DNA of 64,000 bases, from assembly GCF_003049525.1 (NCBI RefSeq), contig NZ_PYWL01000007.1, forward strand, positions 62,001 through 126,000, written 5' to 3'. Position numbers and translations under genes: made by a program. Shown here piece by piece: positions 21,133 to 29,060 of the stretch (position 1 is the first letter of the stretch; each line of letters starts with the position of its first letter). Under the pieces are notes generated by a model. That model did not search any database and was not told the origin of the DNA. It worked only from the letters and a program-made list of their open reading frames with translations. The stretch comes from Lysinibacillus fusiformis. GTDB taxonomy: Bacteria > Bacillota > Bacilli > Bacillales_A > Planococcaceae.

Positions 21133-22074
21133 ATGTATAAGATTACTTGTGAATTAACTCTTACTAATCCAAATTATTTTGGTAAGTTGAAATTGAAAAT
21201 GAGAAGAGGAAGTGGTTTTTGGATTAATGAATGTTACTATTATAATTACAAATTGGACGAATTTGGTACATATTTAACTGTAGATAGTTATGTATATGAT
21301 GGTGATTTAACAGTTAAAGATATAGTTCGTAGAAGAGCAATAGGAAATATTGAAAGGGCAAACAAGCTGGTAAACTTTCTTTTTGGATTTAAATTAATAG
21401 ATGAATATCCGAACCACTTTAGGCGACCATTAGTAGCAGTTAAAAAGATTCCACCAACTCCATTAAAAAGCTCGGAGAATATTAATAAAATCCATAAATG
21501 TATGTCTAGCCTAGATAATGTTGTAAAGTCTGATAAGAAAAAGGAAAGGGATAATGAAGAGAAATTAAGAAAGAAATATTATGCTGCAATAAACTATTTT
21601 GTTCGTAGTCTAGATGCAATGGATGTTGAGCTATATGAAGATGCTTTATTAAGTTTGTATCGAGGACTTGAAGTATTAGTAAGGGAAGAGTACAAAAATA
21701 TTAAACAGGATATAATAAATGATTTTAGGAAATACTTCATAAAGTTTCTTAATGAGACGTTAAATGAAGTCTATGGGGAAAAACACAGGGAGTTATTTAA
21801 CGCTTTTGAAAGTGTAATGACGAACAAGCTAATGACCGATACAAGAATAATCTTAAAAGTATTACAAGAATTCAGAGTATTTCCAGATGAACAAATATCG
21901 AATATAAAAGAGCTATGTCGTGTAAGAAATTCACTCTCTCATGGCAATACGGAAGAAAACGATATTCCACAAAAGTTATTTGCGGTCGGTCAACATGTTT
22001 TAAGAAGTATGATAGCATTAATATTATTAAAGAAAAGCTATAATAAAGCCTTTCCTATTACTGATATTGATTAA
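21133..22074 (+). CDS. HEPN-domain protein (candidate RNase)
   Basis: 313 residues. N-terminal part (about 1-110) is beta-rich and not recognised. A charged linker (about 110-150) leads to an all-helical C-terminal domain (150-305). This carries ALLSLYRGLEVLVREEY and, at 265-270, RNSLSH, an R-x4-H motif typical of HEPN ribonucleases such as ApeA-like proteins. It starts 113 bp after the GajB-like gene with a GAGG site (TGAGGGAAAC). It may be a further part of the same defence cassette or an independent abortive-infection protein. The RNA target is unknown. Confidence 0.6.
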   Translation: MYKITCELTLTNPNYFGKLKLKMRRGSGFWINECYYYNYKLDEFGTYLTVDSYVYDGDLTVKDIVRRRAIGNIERANKLVNFLFGFKLIDEYPNHFRRPLVAVKKIPPTPLKSSENINKIHKCMSSLDNVVKSDKKKERDNEEKLRKKYYAAINYFVRSLDAMDVELYEDALLSLYRGLEVLVREEYKNIKQDIINDFRKYFIKFLNETLNEVYGEKHRELFNAFESVMTNKLMTDTRIILKVLQEFRVFPDEQISNIKELCRVRNSLSHGNTEENDIPQKLFAVGQHVLRSMIALILLKKSYNKAFPITDID

Positions 22075-22341
22075 CGAGGTAAATAATACCTTTGAATCTA
22101 TTTGAGAACGTTAATATTACTTGCTATTGATATGTATGGTGTAGGATCAAAAGTAGGATTAGAAATATTTCATGAAAAAGATATAAAATTATTTTTACAG
22201 ATTTACACAAGGCTTTTAATAATAGAGTTACAAAAACATCCTCAGTCACCATTCTGATTGCCGAATTTCTTATTGATATATTATTAATAGTCTGGAAAAC
22301 ATATATGTAATATAGTGGATAAAATAGAGTGGAGTAAATAG

Positions 22342-22754
22342 ATGTTAGATTTTAAAGAGTTGTCAAATGACGGTACAGATTTAGAATGATTCTTATTAGA
22401 GAGTGATTTGAAGTATATTGGACTGGTAAAGGACCAGATGGTGGTAGAGATTTAATGCTTGTTGAAAAAGCTATGGGCTATCTTGAAAAATTTGAACGAA
22501 CTTGGCTTGTTCAATGCAAACATTTTGCTCATTCAGTTAGGAGCGTAGGAAAAGTTGAAGCTAATTCGATAATTGTGGATTGCGAACGAATTAAAGCAAA
22601 AGGATATCTATTAGTTTGCACAACAGCACTAACAGCACATAAAGAATTAATGGGAAATCAAGAATTAACAATTCAGTATTGGGACGAAGTTCGGTTGGAA
22701 GAAAGATTAATGAAACGCTCTAATTTTTCTCTAATAGAAGAATTTTTCCCCTAA
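22342..22754 (+). pseudogene. Broken Mrr-type restriction endonuclease gene
   Basis: MLDFKELSNDGTDLE starts at 22342, stops at a TGA, and the homology continues in another frame with a second TGA before YWTGKGPDGGRDLMLVE. The rest is open to 22754 and holds WLVQCKHFAHS. G-x-D-G-G-x-D followed by Q-x-K is the Mrr_cat PD-(D/E)XK core. At least one frameshift and one nonsense change inactivate the gene. Confidence 0.7.
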
Positions 22755-22771
22755 AATTCAGCAAATATTAG

Positions 22772-23224
22772 ATGGAAAATACATCCTACCTATTCATTCA
22801 TCTTTATGGACAGCATAATTTTAAAAAAGCATTTTTATATTTATCTACTAGAATAAGTATCCATTTTAAAAGCGTTGCTTATATAACAAAAATTTATGAA
22901 AAGACATATAATTTTCAAGAGTGGTCTAGTCTTAACGTGAAAAATATCCAGCTAAGAGCTATATATTTTGATGATAAATAAACTAACTATTTGGCATTTG
23001 TAGATATTATTTTTGACAAAGAAATCGAACCTGATAATCCATTTGATAGAAGTGAAGTTCAACTTAGGAAGTATATAGAAGACAAATTAAGTGAAGGGGC
23101 TTTACCATATATTATAAAAGCTGAGTATGGTTTAGTAGATATACAATAGGATGTCAATGTATATTATGAGAAGTTACATAGTGAAGGGTTTGATGTGCAA
23201 CCTAAAGAATACAATGATCTCTAG
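22772..23224 (+). pseudogene. Decayed hypothetical gene
   Basis: Protein-like stretches occur in separate frames: MENTSYLFIHLYGQHNF... to 22981, then IFDKEIEPDNPFDRSEVQL...YGLVDIQ, a TAG at about 23148, then DVNVYYEKLHSEGFDVQP to 23224. The reading suggests one former gene broken by stops and a frameshift. Family not recognised. Confidence 0.4.
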
Positions 23225-23275
23225 ATTAATTACTTTAAATACGGATATAGAAGATGAAAATTAGGGGGATGAGTC

Positions 23276-24544
23276 ATGGATTTATTATCAATTGTTTCAA
23301 ACTTAAGTTCATTTGCAACTTTACACTCTTGGTTAACTAGCCAAATTGAAAAAAAGAACGAAAACCTTTCGAGTGAAAACTTAAATAAAATAGATGTAGA
23401 AATGAAGCAAATGATTGATTCTTGCTTTAATCATAAAGAAGATGTTCAAATTTTAGATGAATTTATTACTAACCATTCTTATAACTTCAAGAGATATGGA
23501 ACGGAAAATCTATTTAGTAATTCAGAGAAAGATAAAGTAATACAAGAATTTATAAGTAAAAATCCGAGAATTAATAAAGAGCTAATTGAATCAATACTAA
23601 ATCAATATTTTGTGAAATTGAATAATTATCTAAATGATAATATTTCTTTAGAATCAAAAATGTTGAAAAGATGGATTGAAAAAAGTAAAAATGAAGTAAT
23701 TGCTGTATTGGAGGAAAAAATACCAGTTAATAAATTCTCTCAAAACAATGAATATAGCCAAAGAATTATTGAGCTAGGTAATTTAATACATTTAGAAGTA
23801 TTAAGAAGTGATTTTCAACTTTCTATTTTTAACAGGAACTTCCCAATAGACTATCTAGTAGGAAATAATCTAAAGGATATATTTTTTAAGATTGAAAAGT
23901 ATTTAAACTCAATTAATATTAAGGAGATTAATGAAAAAACGTGTTGGGAAACTAATTTAGCAATGGAGTCATTGTTGAATTTTATTACATATATTTCTGA
24001 GGATATGTCAATAGAAGTAAGGGATTTATATAGCAAAAAAATAAGGAAAATAATTGTCTGTATCGAAGAGTACGATGGAAAAACAAATGAATACTATATG
24101 TCATTAGGTGCTTTAGGGTTAATGGATAATAATTCTGATGAAAGAATATTTGAAGTAGTAATGAATAATTTAATAGAATTCTTATTTAAGGTTTATGAAA
24201 TATTAAAATACTGTCTAAAGGAAAAGGATTATAAAAGTATAGAAAATAAAACGGTTAAAAATATTCATTTACATACATATAATAAGATTAGACATTATTT
24301 TACTAATGAGACTAGGACTATACTTAGGGAAATATTGGAACATGGAGAAATTAATGATGTAAAACTAGCAGAAGCAATAGGAATTAAAATTTTTGAATTA
24401 AGGAGAATATTAAAAGCTTCTACAAGAGAATTAGTGGCTTATAAATTTGTAGATAATTTTTCTACTAATTTACAAATAAAATATCAATATATAGAGACAA
24501 TACACGTTTATTACCAACAGTTATTTGAGGGGTTAGAAGAATGA
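23276..24544 (+). CDS. Uncharacterised protein, first gene of a two-gene cassette
   Basis: 422 residues, strongly charged and helical, no signal peptide, no membrane segment, no Walker or nuclease motif that I can see. The N terminus (LSIVSNLSSFATLHSWLTSQIEKK) looks like a small amphipathic helical module. Residues about 345-405 (TRTILREILEHGEINDVKLAEAIGI then RRILKASTRELV) look like a winged helix. It has a GGGGGATGAG-type site at 23265 and overlaps the next gene by 4 bp (ATGA). It is 30 percent GC or less. The pair sits at the right end of element 1, a usual place for defence cargo. No family recognised. Confidence 0.65.
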   Translation: MDLLSIVSNLSSFATLHSWLTSQIEKKNENLSSENLNKIDVEMKQMIDSCFNHKEDVQILDEFITNHSYNFKRYGTENLFSNSEKDKVIQEFISKNPRINKELIESILNQYFVKLNNYLNDNISLESKMLKRWIEKSKNEVIAVLEEKIPVNKFSQNNEYSQRIIELGNLIHLEVLRSDFQLSIFNRNFPIDYLVGNNLKDIFFKIEKYLNSINIKEINEKTCWETNLAMESLLNFITYISEDMSIEVRDLYSKKIRKIIVCIEEYDGKTNEYYMSLGALGLMDNNSDERIFEVVMNNLIEFLFKVYEILKYCLKEKDYKSIENKTVKNIHLHTYNKIRHYFTNETRTILREILEHGEINDVKLAEAIGIKIFELRRILKASTRELVAYKFVDNFSTNLQIKYQYIETIHVYYQQLFEGLEE

Positions 24545-25311
24545 AAATCAAATTTGTGAAAGTTTGGGATAATATTAAGTTTGGATATGTTAAGTTTATT
24601 ATCTTACAAGTAGAAGAGTGCGACAAATTTTTAACTGAATCAAATTTTAATCCAGGCTATAAATTTATTATTCAAGCTATTTATAATAGAGTTGGAGCAT
24701 CAGGGGGGCATAAATTTAACCCCTATTATTTTGAAGAGAAAGTAAAAGATTCTAGTGTTGCTATTAATTCTACCGAAGCCGAAGTTTTAGGTTTCTATCT
24801 AAATAATATAGATGATGTACATGAGATTCCTAATGATTTATATACTGATAATATATGGAAAGTTTTATATACATCGATGGATTTTGAAGATCAAACTGAA
24901 GATAATTATGATGCTAGTATATGTTATAAAGTATTATTAATTAATAATGATACGACTTTCAGAAAAGATTTAGATTTTTTAATAGATTTTTTAGAAGAGG
25001 ATAATCATAGAAATTCAGATATATTTAAGGAGGCTGATTTAATCACATTCAAAGAAAGTTTATTAAGGGATAAAGAGAAATTTAAGGATACTCTTGATGA
25101 ACCAATTAGACGTATTAAGATGCTAATTGTAAATAAAAGAGATTTTAAAATAGTAGATAGCTACAGTTCCATAACATCACCCAATGACGCTATAGCTAGG
25201 TATTTATGGCATGAATCTGAAGAATTTCCTAGTATATTATTTGAAAAATTATATGAAGTAAATGAAGAAGAACTTTATGGAAAACGCTTATTTGATTTTA
25301 ACCTGGACTAA
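24541..25311 (+). CDS. Uncharacterised protein, second gene of a two-gene cassette
   Basis: 256 residues, acidic, mixed alpha/beta, no signal peptide or membrane segment. A Gly-rich loop GASGGHKFNPYYFEEKV lies near residues 52-68. The second half is helical (FLIDFLEEDNHRN... and IRRIKMLIVNKRDFKI). No recognised catalytic motif. The 4-bp overlap with the upstream gene points to a functional pair. The following 239 bp up to the element end hold only a short stop-rich remnant. Confidence 0.65.
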   Translation: MKIKFVKVWDNIKFGYVKFIILQVEECDKFLTESNFNPGYKFIIQAIYNRVGASGGHKFNPYYFEEKVKDSSVAINSTEAEVLGFYLNNIDDVHEIPNDLYTDNIWKVLYTSMDFEDQTEDNYDASICYKVLLINNDTTFRKDLDFLIDFLEEDNHRNSDIFKEADLITFKESLLRDKEKFKDTLDEPIRRIKMLIVNKRDFKIVDSYSSITSPNDAIARYLWHESEEFPSILFEKLYEVNEEELYGKRLFDFNLD

Positions 25312-25550
25312 ATAAAAGAATTTCCATAGAATAAGGAATTAGTGTCGTATTCATTATTTGCTCTCTTTGCTTTAAGTATGCTTGAAACTCAACACTTAAT
25401 TGAATTAGAATTAAAAGAAGGTAAAAGATGGGGTAAAAAATTGAAACAATAGTTATAGATTCAAGAAATAATTTACCCTCAGCCTCTAAAGTAAGAAATA
25501 GAAATCAAATATAATTAATAAAGTATGTCTCCGTAAGCATTTTTAGCAAA

Positions 25551-25570
25551 CCTTATTAATTCCTTTGTAA
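25551..25570. repeat. Arm-type repeat at the right end of element 1
   Basis: CCTTATTAATTCCTTTGTAA matches the left-end CCTTATTAA...CCTTTGTTAA repeats at 5690-5710 in the same orientation, about 90 bp before the right att core. Confidence 0.55.
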
Positions 25571-25644
25571 GAGCAATTTCAGATTGTCAGAAAAGCCTTG
25601 TAAACGTTGATATTACAAGGTTTTCTGATTTTATAGATAGAACA

Positions 25645-25659
25645 CCCGCCGTCTCCATA
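25645..25659. other. att core between element 1 and element 2
   Basis: CCCGCCGTCTCCATA, identical over 15 bp to the ssrA end at 5550-5564. The sequence to the left does not continue into a tmRNA T-arm, so only the crossover core is duplicated. The sequences to the right of both cores are also alike (gattcactgaatttcactgagtgtca against gatttcattgactttcaatgaatgtca). Confidence 0.88.
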
Positions 25660-25690
25660 ATACGATTTCATTGACTTTCAATGAATGTCA

Positions 25691-25720
25691 AAACCCTTGT
25701 ATATCAAGGGTTTTTTCTTT
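25691..25720 (+). terminator. Terminator next to the element 2 att core
   Basis: AAACCCTTG / CAAGGGTTT stem with a 5-nt loop and a T-rich tail. It occupies the same place relative to its core as the 5591-5632 terminator does in element 1. Confidence 0.78.
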
Positions 25721-25755
25721 TGCTGTCTACTATATAATCGCATTTAGTTTAACTC

Positions 25756-25777
25756 AATGGCATTTAGTATGGCATTT
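25756..25777. repeat. Arm-type repeat at the left end of element 2
   Basis: aatggcatttagtatggcattt, two direct TGGCATTT units, with a further GCATTTAG at 25740. It matches 43731-43752 at 20 of 22 bases. Confidence 0.6.
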
Positions 25778-25785
25778 TTTCAGAG

Positions 25786-26932
25786 TTAACAATTCATGTA
25801 ATTTGCAAATCTTTCAGCTGCTGCCTCGTTAGCTTTTTTTGTAACGTGAGTATAGATATTCATCGTAGTTTTAATGTCACTATGTCCCATGCGTTCTTGT
25901 ACTTCTTTAATGCTTACTTCAGCTTCAAAAAGTAGACTGCAATGTGTGTGACGTAATCCATGGGTTGTAATCTCGTCTAAGTTATACTTTTTTTGAACTT
26001 GTAGCATCCATTTACGAGTTTTTGTAGGTTGTAGATACTCATTGCTCTCATTGCTGAACACCAACTGTTTTGGTTGCAGTGTATTAAAGCCGAGAACTAA
26101 ATAATCTTGCTTTTGTTGCTTTTTCCACTCTTGTAAAATATCCATCGTAATCCTATCCATTTTGATTGTACGAATAGAGGCCTTATTTTTTGTCGTTTTC
26201 AAATATAAACGGTTATCTTCACCACGTAACAAAGCTTTGTTAATACGGATTTCGGCATTTTTAAAGTTTATATCGTTCCACGTTAATGCAAGAGCCTCTC
26301 CTTTTCTCATTCCGCTGAAAGCTAGTAAGCGGAATAAAGTAAATGCTTTAAAGTTTTTTCTCATTCTCTAGGCATTTTAGAAAGTGAATCAATTGCTCTT
26401 TTGTATAGTAATTGATTTTTTCATCGTCAATGGGTTGCTCAAGATTTTTAGGCATTGTTACACGCTTCAAACAGTTATCAGAAATAATCTCGAGCGTTAC
26501 AGCGTAGTCAAATACTTTTGAAGCATAGGACTTAACTATGCGGTATTTTTGAAGCTTTTCAAACCATTCATTCACATGTTTTTGACATACCTGTACATTA
26601 ATCTTATCTATTTTGTATTCACCAAGCGCGGGTAAAATATGATTTTTAAAAATACCTTTTGTTTTTACAAATGTACTTTCCTGAACTGTATTTTTATACT
26701 AATAAATCCACAATCTGTAAATTTCAGTGAATGTATTAACGGATTTTTTACGGAAGTCACCTCTATCTATCTCAAGCTGTAAGCGAGATAAGGCGAGTTG
26801 AGCTTCTTTTTTTGTATTAAATCCACTTCTAGTCGTTTTGATACGCTTTCCAGTTAGAGAATCAGTACCAATGTATATTTGGAATTTATAAAAGTTCTTA
26901 CCGTTTTTTTTGTAACTATGAATAGTTGTCAT
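25786..26932 (-). pseudogene. Broken tyrosine integrase of element 2
   Basis: A full-length homologue of the integrase at 5705-6886, interrupted twice. Coding starts at ATG 26932 after AGGAGG. An in-frame TAG near 26699 follows IYRLWIY, where the intact relative reads through WMEQYENS. The frame continues to an A-run near 26350 where a frameshift occurs (CLENEKKL against KNFKAFTLFRLLAFSGMRKGE). The catalytic half, including the RHTHCS box and the C-terminal Tyr segment YTHVTKK, is then intact to 25786. Element 2 probably cannot excise by itself. Confidence 0.9.
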
Positions 26933-26986
26933 GAATATTCCTCCTAATAGACGCTTGCGGGGCAAGTTAAATAAGGAGATTAGGAA

Positions 26987-27523
26987 CTAAGTGTCTTCTC
27001 GAATGGCACGTAAGCCTAATAAAAAGTATTTTAATGCTATAAGTTCTTTTTTATTTAAATAAGTTCCATCTAATTGAAAATTAGGGTTTTCTTCAAAAAT
27101 ATAATTAAGGTTTATTTTAGATTTTAAATTTGATAATTCTATTGATAATTCCCTGATTTCTTCCTCAAAGCCTCTTATTAAACGGCCTTCTTCTATTTCC
27201 TTTAAATAATCTTTAGTTTGTTGATTAGATTTTTTCGGTAAGGGTTTATAACCTGCTAATTCTAACATTTCTGCCTCTATGGCAGCACGCACCAATGGGT
27301 TTTCCGCCATGCCATGAGATAATTTTTCAATAATTTTTTTTGACGGAACTTTTTCAGAAGCTTCTAATAATGAGAGATAGGGTTGTGATACACCCGTTAA
27401 TCTATGGAATTCGCTTATATTAAGATCATTTTCTAAGCGGTACTTTTTTAAATAGTCTCCAAATGTCTTAAGTTTTGACACCGGATGAATAAAAAAAGAC
27501 CACCTCGTATGAGATGGATGCAT
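26987..27523 (-). CDS. XRE-family transcriptional regulator
   Basis: Up to 178 residues. Helix-turn-helix of the XRE/Cro type in FGDYLKKYRLENDLNISEFHRLTGVSQPYLSLLE (first half about 21-40), followed by a helical C-terminal region with a coiled stretch. The start is uncertain: ATG 27523 lies upstream of a GAGGTGG site, and the HTH homology begins only near residue 20, so a non-ATG start such as GTG near 27480 is possible. It is the last gene of a minus-strand set with the deaminase-like gene and lies just before the integrase, as regulators often do. Likely represses its own operon. Confidence 0.75.
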   Translation of the reverse strand: MHPSHTRWSFFIHPVSKLKTFGDYLKKYRLENDLNISEFHRLTGVSQPYLSLLEASEKVPSKKIIEKLSHGMAENPLVRAAIEAEMLELAGYKPLPKKSNQQTKDYLKEIEEGRLIRGFEEEIRELSIELSNLKSKINLNYIFEENPNFQLDGTYLNKKELIALKYFLLGLRAIREDT

Positions 27524-27551
27524 CTTTCTATTTATTCAATTAAAGCCCCCG

Positions 27552-27971
27552 TTAGTACAATAGATTATTATCATTTCTAAATTCCGAGATATAATTCACT
27601 ATTTCATTTAAATTGTTTTTTATACTTCTAATAACTTCTCTTTCAAGTTCTTCTGTATTTATTTCATTCTCTTTAAATAGAATATAGAGTTTCTCTTTCC
27701 AGTAAAGCCAATCCTTTTCATCGAGTGAATAAAGGTAGTTTATTTTTTCAAAAACCAGAGTTTCAAGCAAGTACATTACAACATATAAAGTTATTGCACG
27801 GTATTTTCCGTTATCATAAATAACTTTTACATTGTGCATTGTAAAAGAAAGCCCTTCAATTAATTCACCGTCATATAATTCAAAAGCATTTACTAAGTAG
27901 TCATTAATTATATTTAGAATAAATTCTTCACTGTAATACTTAATAGCTTGGTCATTATCTAAATTATCCAA
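27552..27971 (-). CDS. Uncharacterised small protein next to the deaminase-like gene
   Basis: 139 residues, acidic, all-helical by appearance, no membrane segment. It starts 20 bp after the deaminase-like gene and ends 28 bp before the XRE gene, so the three form one transcription unit. Deaminase toxins are commonly followed by a small acidic immunity protein, so an immunity or antitoxin role is possible. That is inference from position only; no family is recognised. Confidence 0.6.
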   Translation of the reverse strand: MDNLDNDQAIKYYSEEFILNIINDYLVNAFELYDGELIEGLSFTMHNVKVIYDNGKYRAITLYVVMYLLETLVFEKINYLYSLDEKDWLYWKEKLYILFKENEINTEELEREVIRSIKNNLNEIVNYISEFRNDNNLLY

Positions 27972-27991
27972 TAAAAATCACCTCGCAATCC

Positions 27992-28699
27992 CTAGTATGG
28001 TCTGTCAAAATAGAATCTCACAGTACTATTCGGATATTTTTGAATAAATTCTCCTGCAACACTTTTACAACTTTTACAAGGTTCTAATCGAGTATAAATC
28101 TCTACCTCGATATTGACATTCAAAGACAAAATATTATAATCATTATTCAAACGTTGAATAACATTTGAAAAATCCTCTAATATTTTATATTCGGTATCGT
28201 ACATTCTAGTAAAAGCACCTGGTCCATTTATCACATTATCGGAATTAACTCTTAAGGGTGAAAATACTGAAGTATGAATTCTCGGACTTAGTACGAACCG
28301 ACTATCTAAACAAGACATTAACCTCAATAAATTTTTTCTTGTTTCTTGAATTTTTACACCAAAAAGTTTTCTATCGTTCATACTATGTATTTGACTACTT
28401 GAATATACATAATCGATAGGTGGAACAATTTTCCCTGTATTATTCCTGAATTTTATCATACCTACTGCAAAATTCTTATCGAATAAAAATACATTTCTTA
28501 CATGTTTATCTGTAGATCTTTCTAGATAAAATTGGTTCACAAAAGACTCGAAATTTACATACTTTTGACGAAGTGCAAGTCCTGTTGGGCTTTCAAAATA
28601 ATAATAACTCTCAGATAACCTCATTCGACAACTTCCTAACTTATTAAAATTGTAATAATTAATGGTGATGTTTGGACTAGAAATTATTTTTAATAACAT
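27992..28699 (-). CDS. Cytidine-deaminase-like fold protein
   Basis: 235 residues. The C-terminal half has the zinc-site signature of bacterial toxin-type deaminases: D168-T-E170 in RMYDTEYKILED and P207-C-K-S-C211 in LEPCKSCKSV, about 40 residues apart, followed by EFIQKYPNSTVRFYF, close to the BURPS668_1122-like deaminase pattern (E..PC.SC..V...F...YPN). The N-terminal half (1-130) is not recognised and there is no secretion or YD-repeat module, so this is a cytosolic stand-alone protein, not a classic polymorphic toxin. Substrate (nucleotide, DNA or RNA) is unknown. It leads the operon with a 139-residue partner and an XRE regulator. Confidence 0.68.
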   Translation of the reverse strand: MLLKIISSPNITINYYNFNKLGSCRMRLSESYYYFESPTGLALRQKYVNFESFVNQFYLERSTDKHVRNVFLFDKNFAVGMIKFRNNTGKIVPPIDYVYSSSQIHSMNDRKLFGVKIQETRKNLLRLMSCLDSRFVLSPRIHTSVFSPLRVNSDNVINGPGAFTRMYDTEYKILEDFSNVIQRLNNDYNILSLNVNIEVEIYTRLEPCKSCKSVAGEFIQKYPNSTVRFYFDRPY

Positions 28700-28755
28700 T
28701 ACTTTAGCATATATTCCAAATTTAGTTTATTAAAAAATGCAAATTTGCTTCTTAT

Positions 28756-28911
28756 TCAACTAAAGGAGGCTTCGTTAGTTGAACAAGAATCCATTCCACA
28801 ACTCTTAAGTAATGGTTTTGTAGGTTGCGTATTTTCAATGATAACCTGATATATGTTTAATTTCGAAACTCCAATTCTGACACGAGCATCCTCGGTAATA
28901 TTGGGCATCAT
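28756..28911 (-). CDS. Possible small peptide gene upstream of the deaminase-like gene
   Basis: 51 codons from ATG 28911 (or ATG 28908) to TGA 28756, preceded by AAGGAG at 5-8 nt. The peptide starts MMPNITEDARVRIGVSKLN and ends in a short Cys/Ser/Thr-rich tail with CGMDSC. It is 56 bp upstream of the deaminase-like gene on the same strand. The form (polar leader, Cys-containing tail) recalls a modified-peptide precursor, but no modification enzyme is nearby. It could also be a gene remnant. Confidence 0.4.
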   Translation of the reverse strand: MMPNITEDARVRIGVSKLNIYQVIIENTQPTKPLLKSCGMDSCSTNEASFS

Positions 28912-29060
28912 ACATTCTCCTTTTTTAAAACTATACGTTTTATTTAATATTTATTATTGAAGTGATAAGGTTTATATTTTCCAGAATTAAGGAGAATGTT
29001 GTAGTTACATATGACAATTTGTTATTCTTAAATTATTAATGAAAGAGGGAGAGAGTTTTA

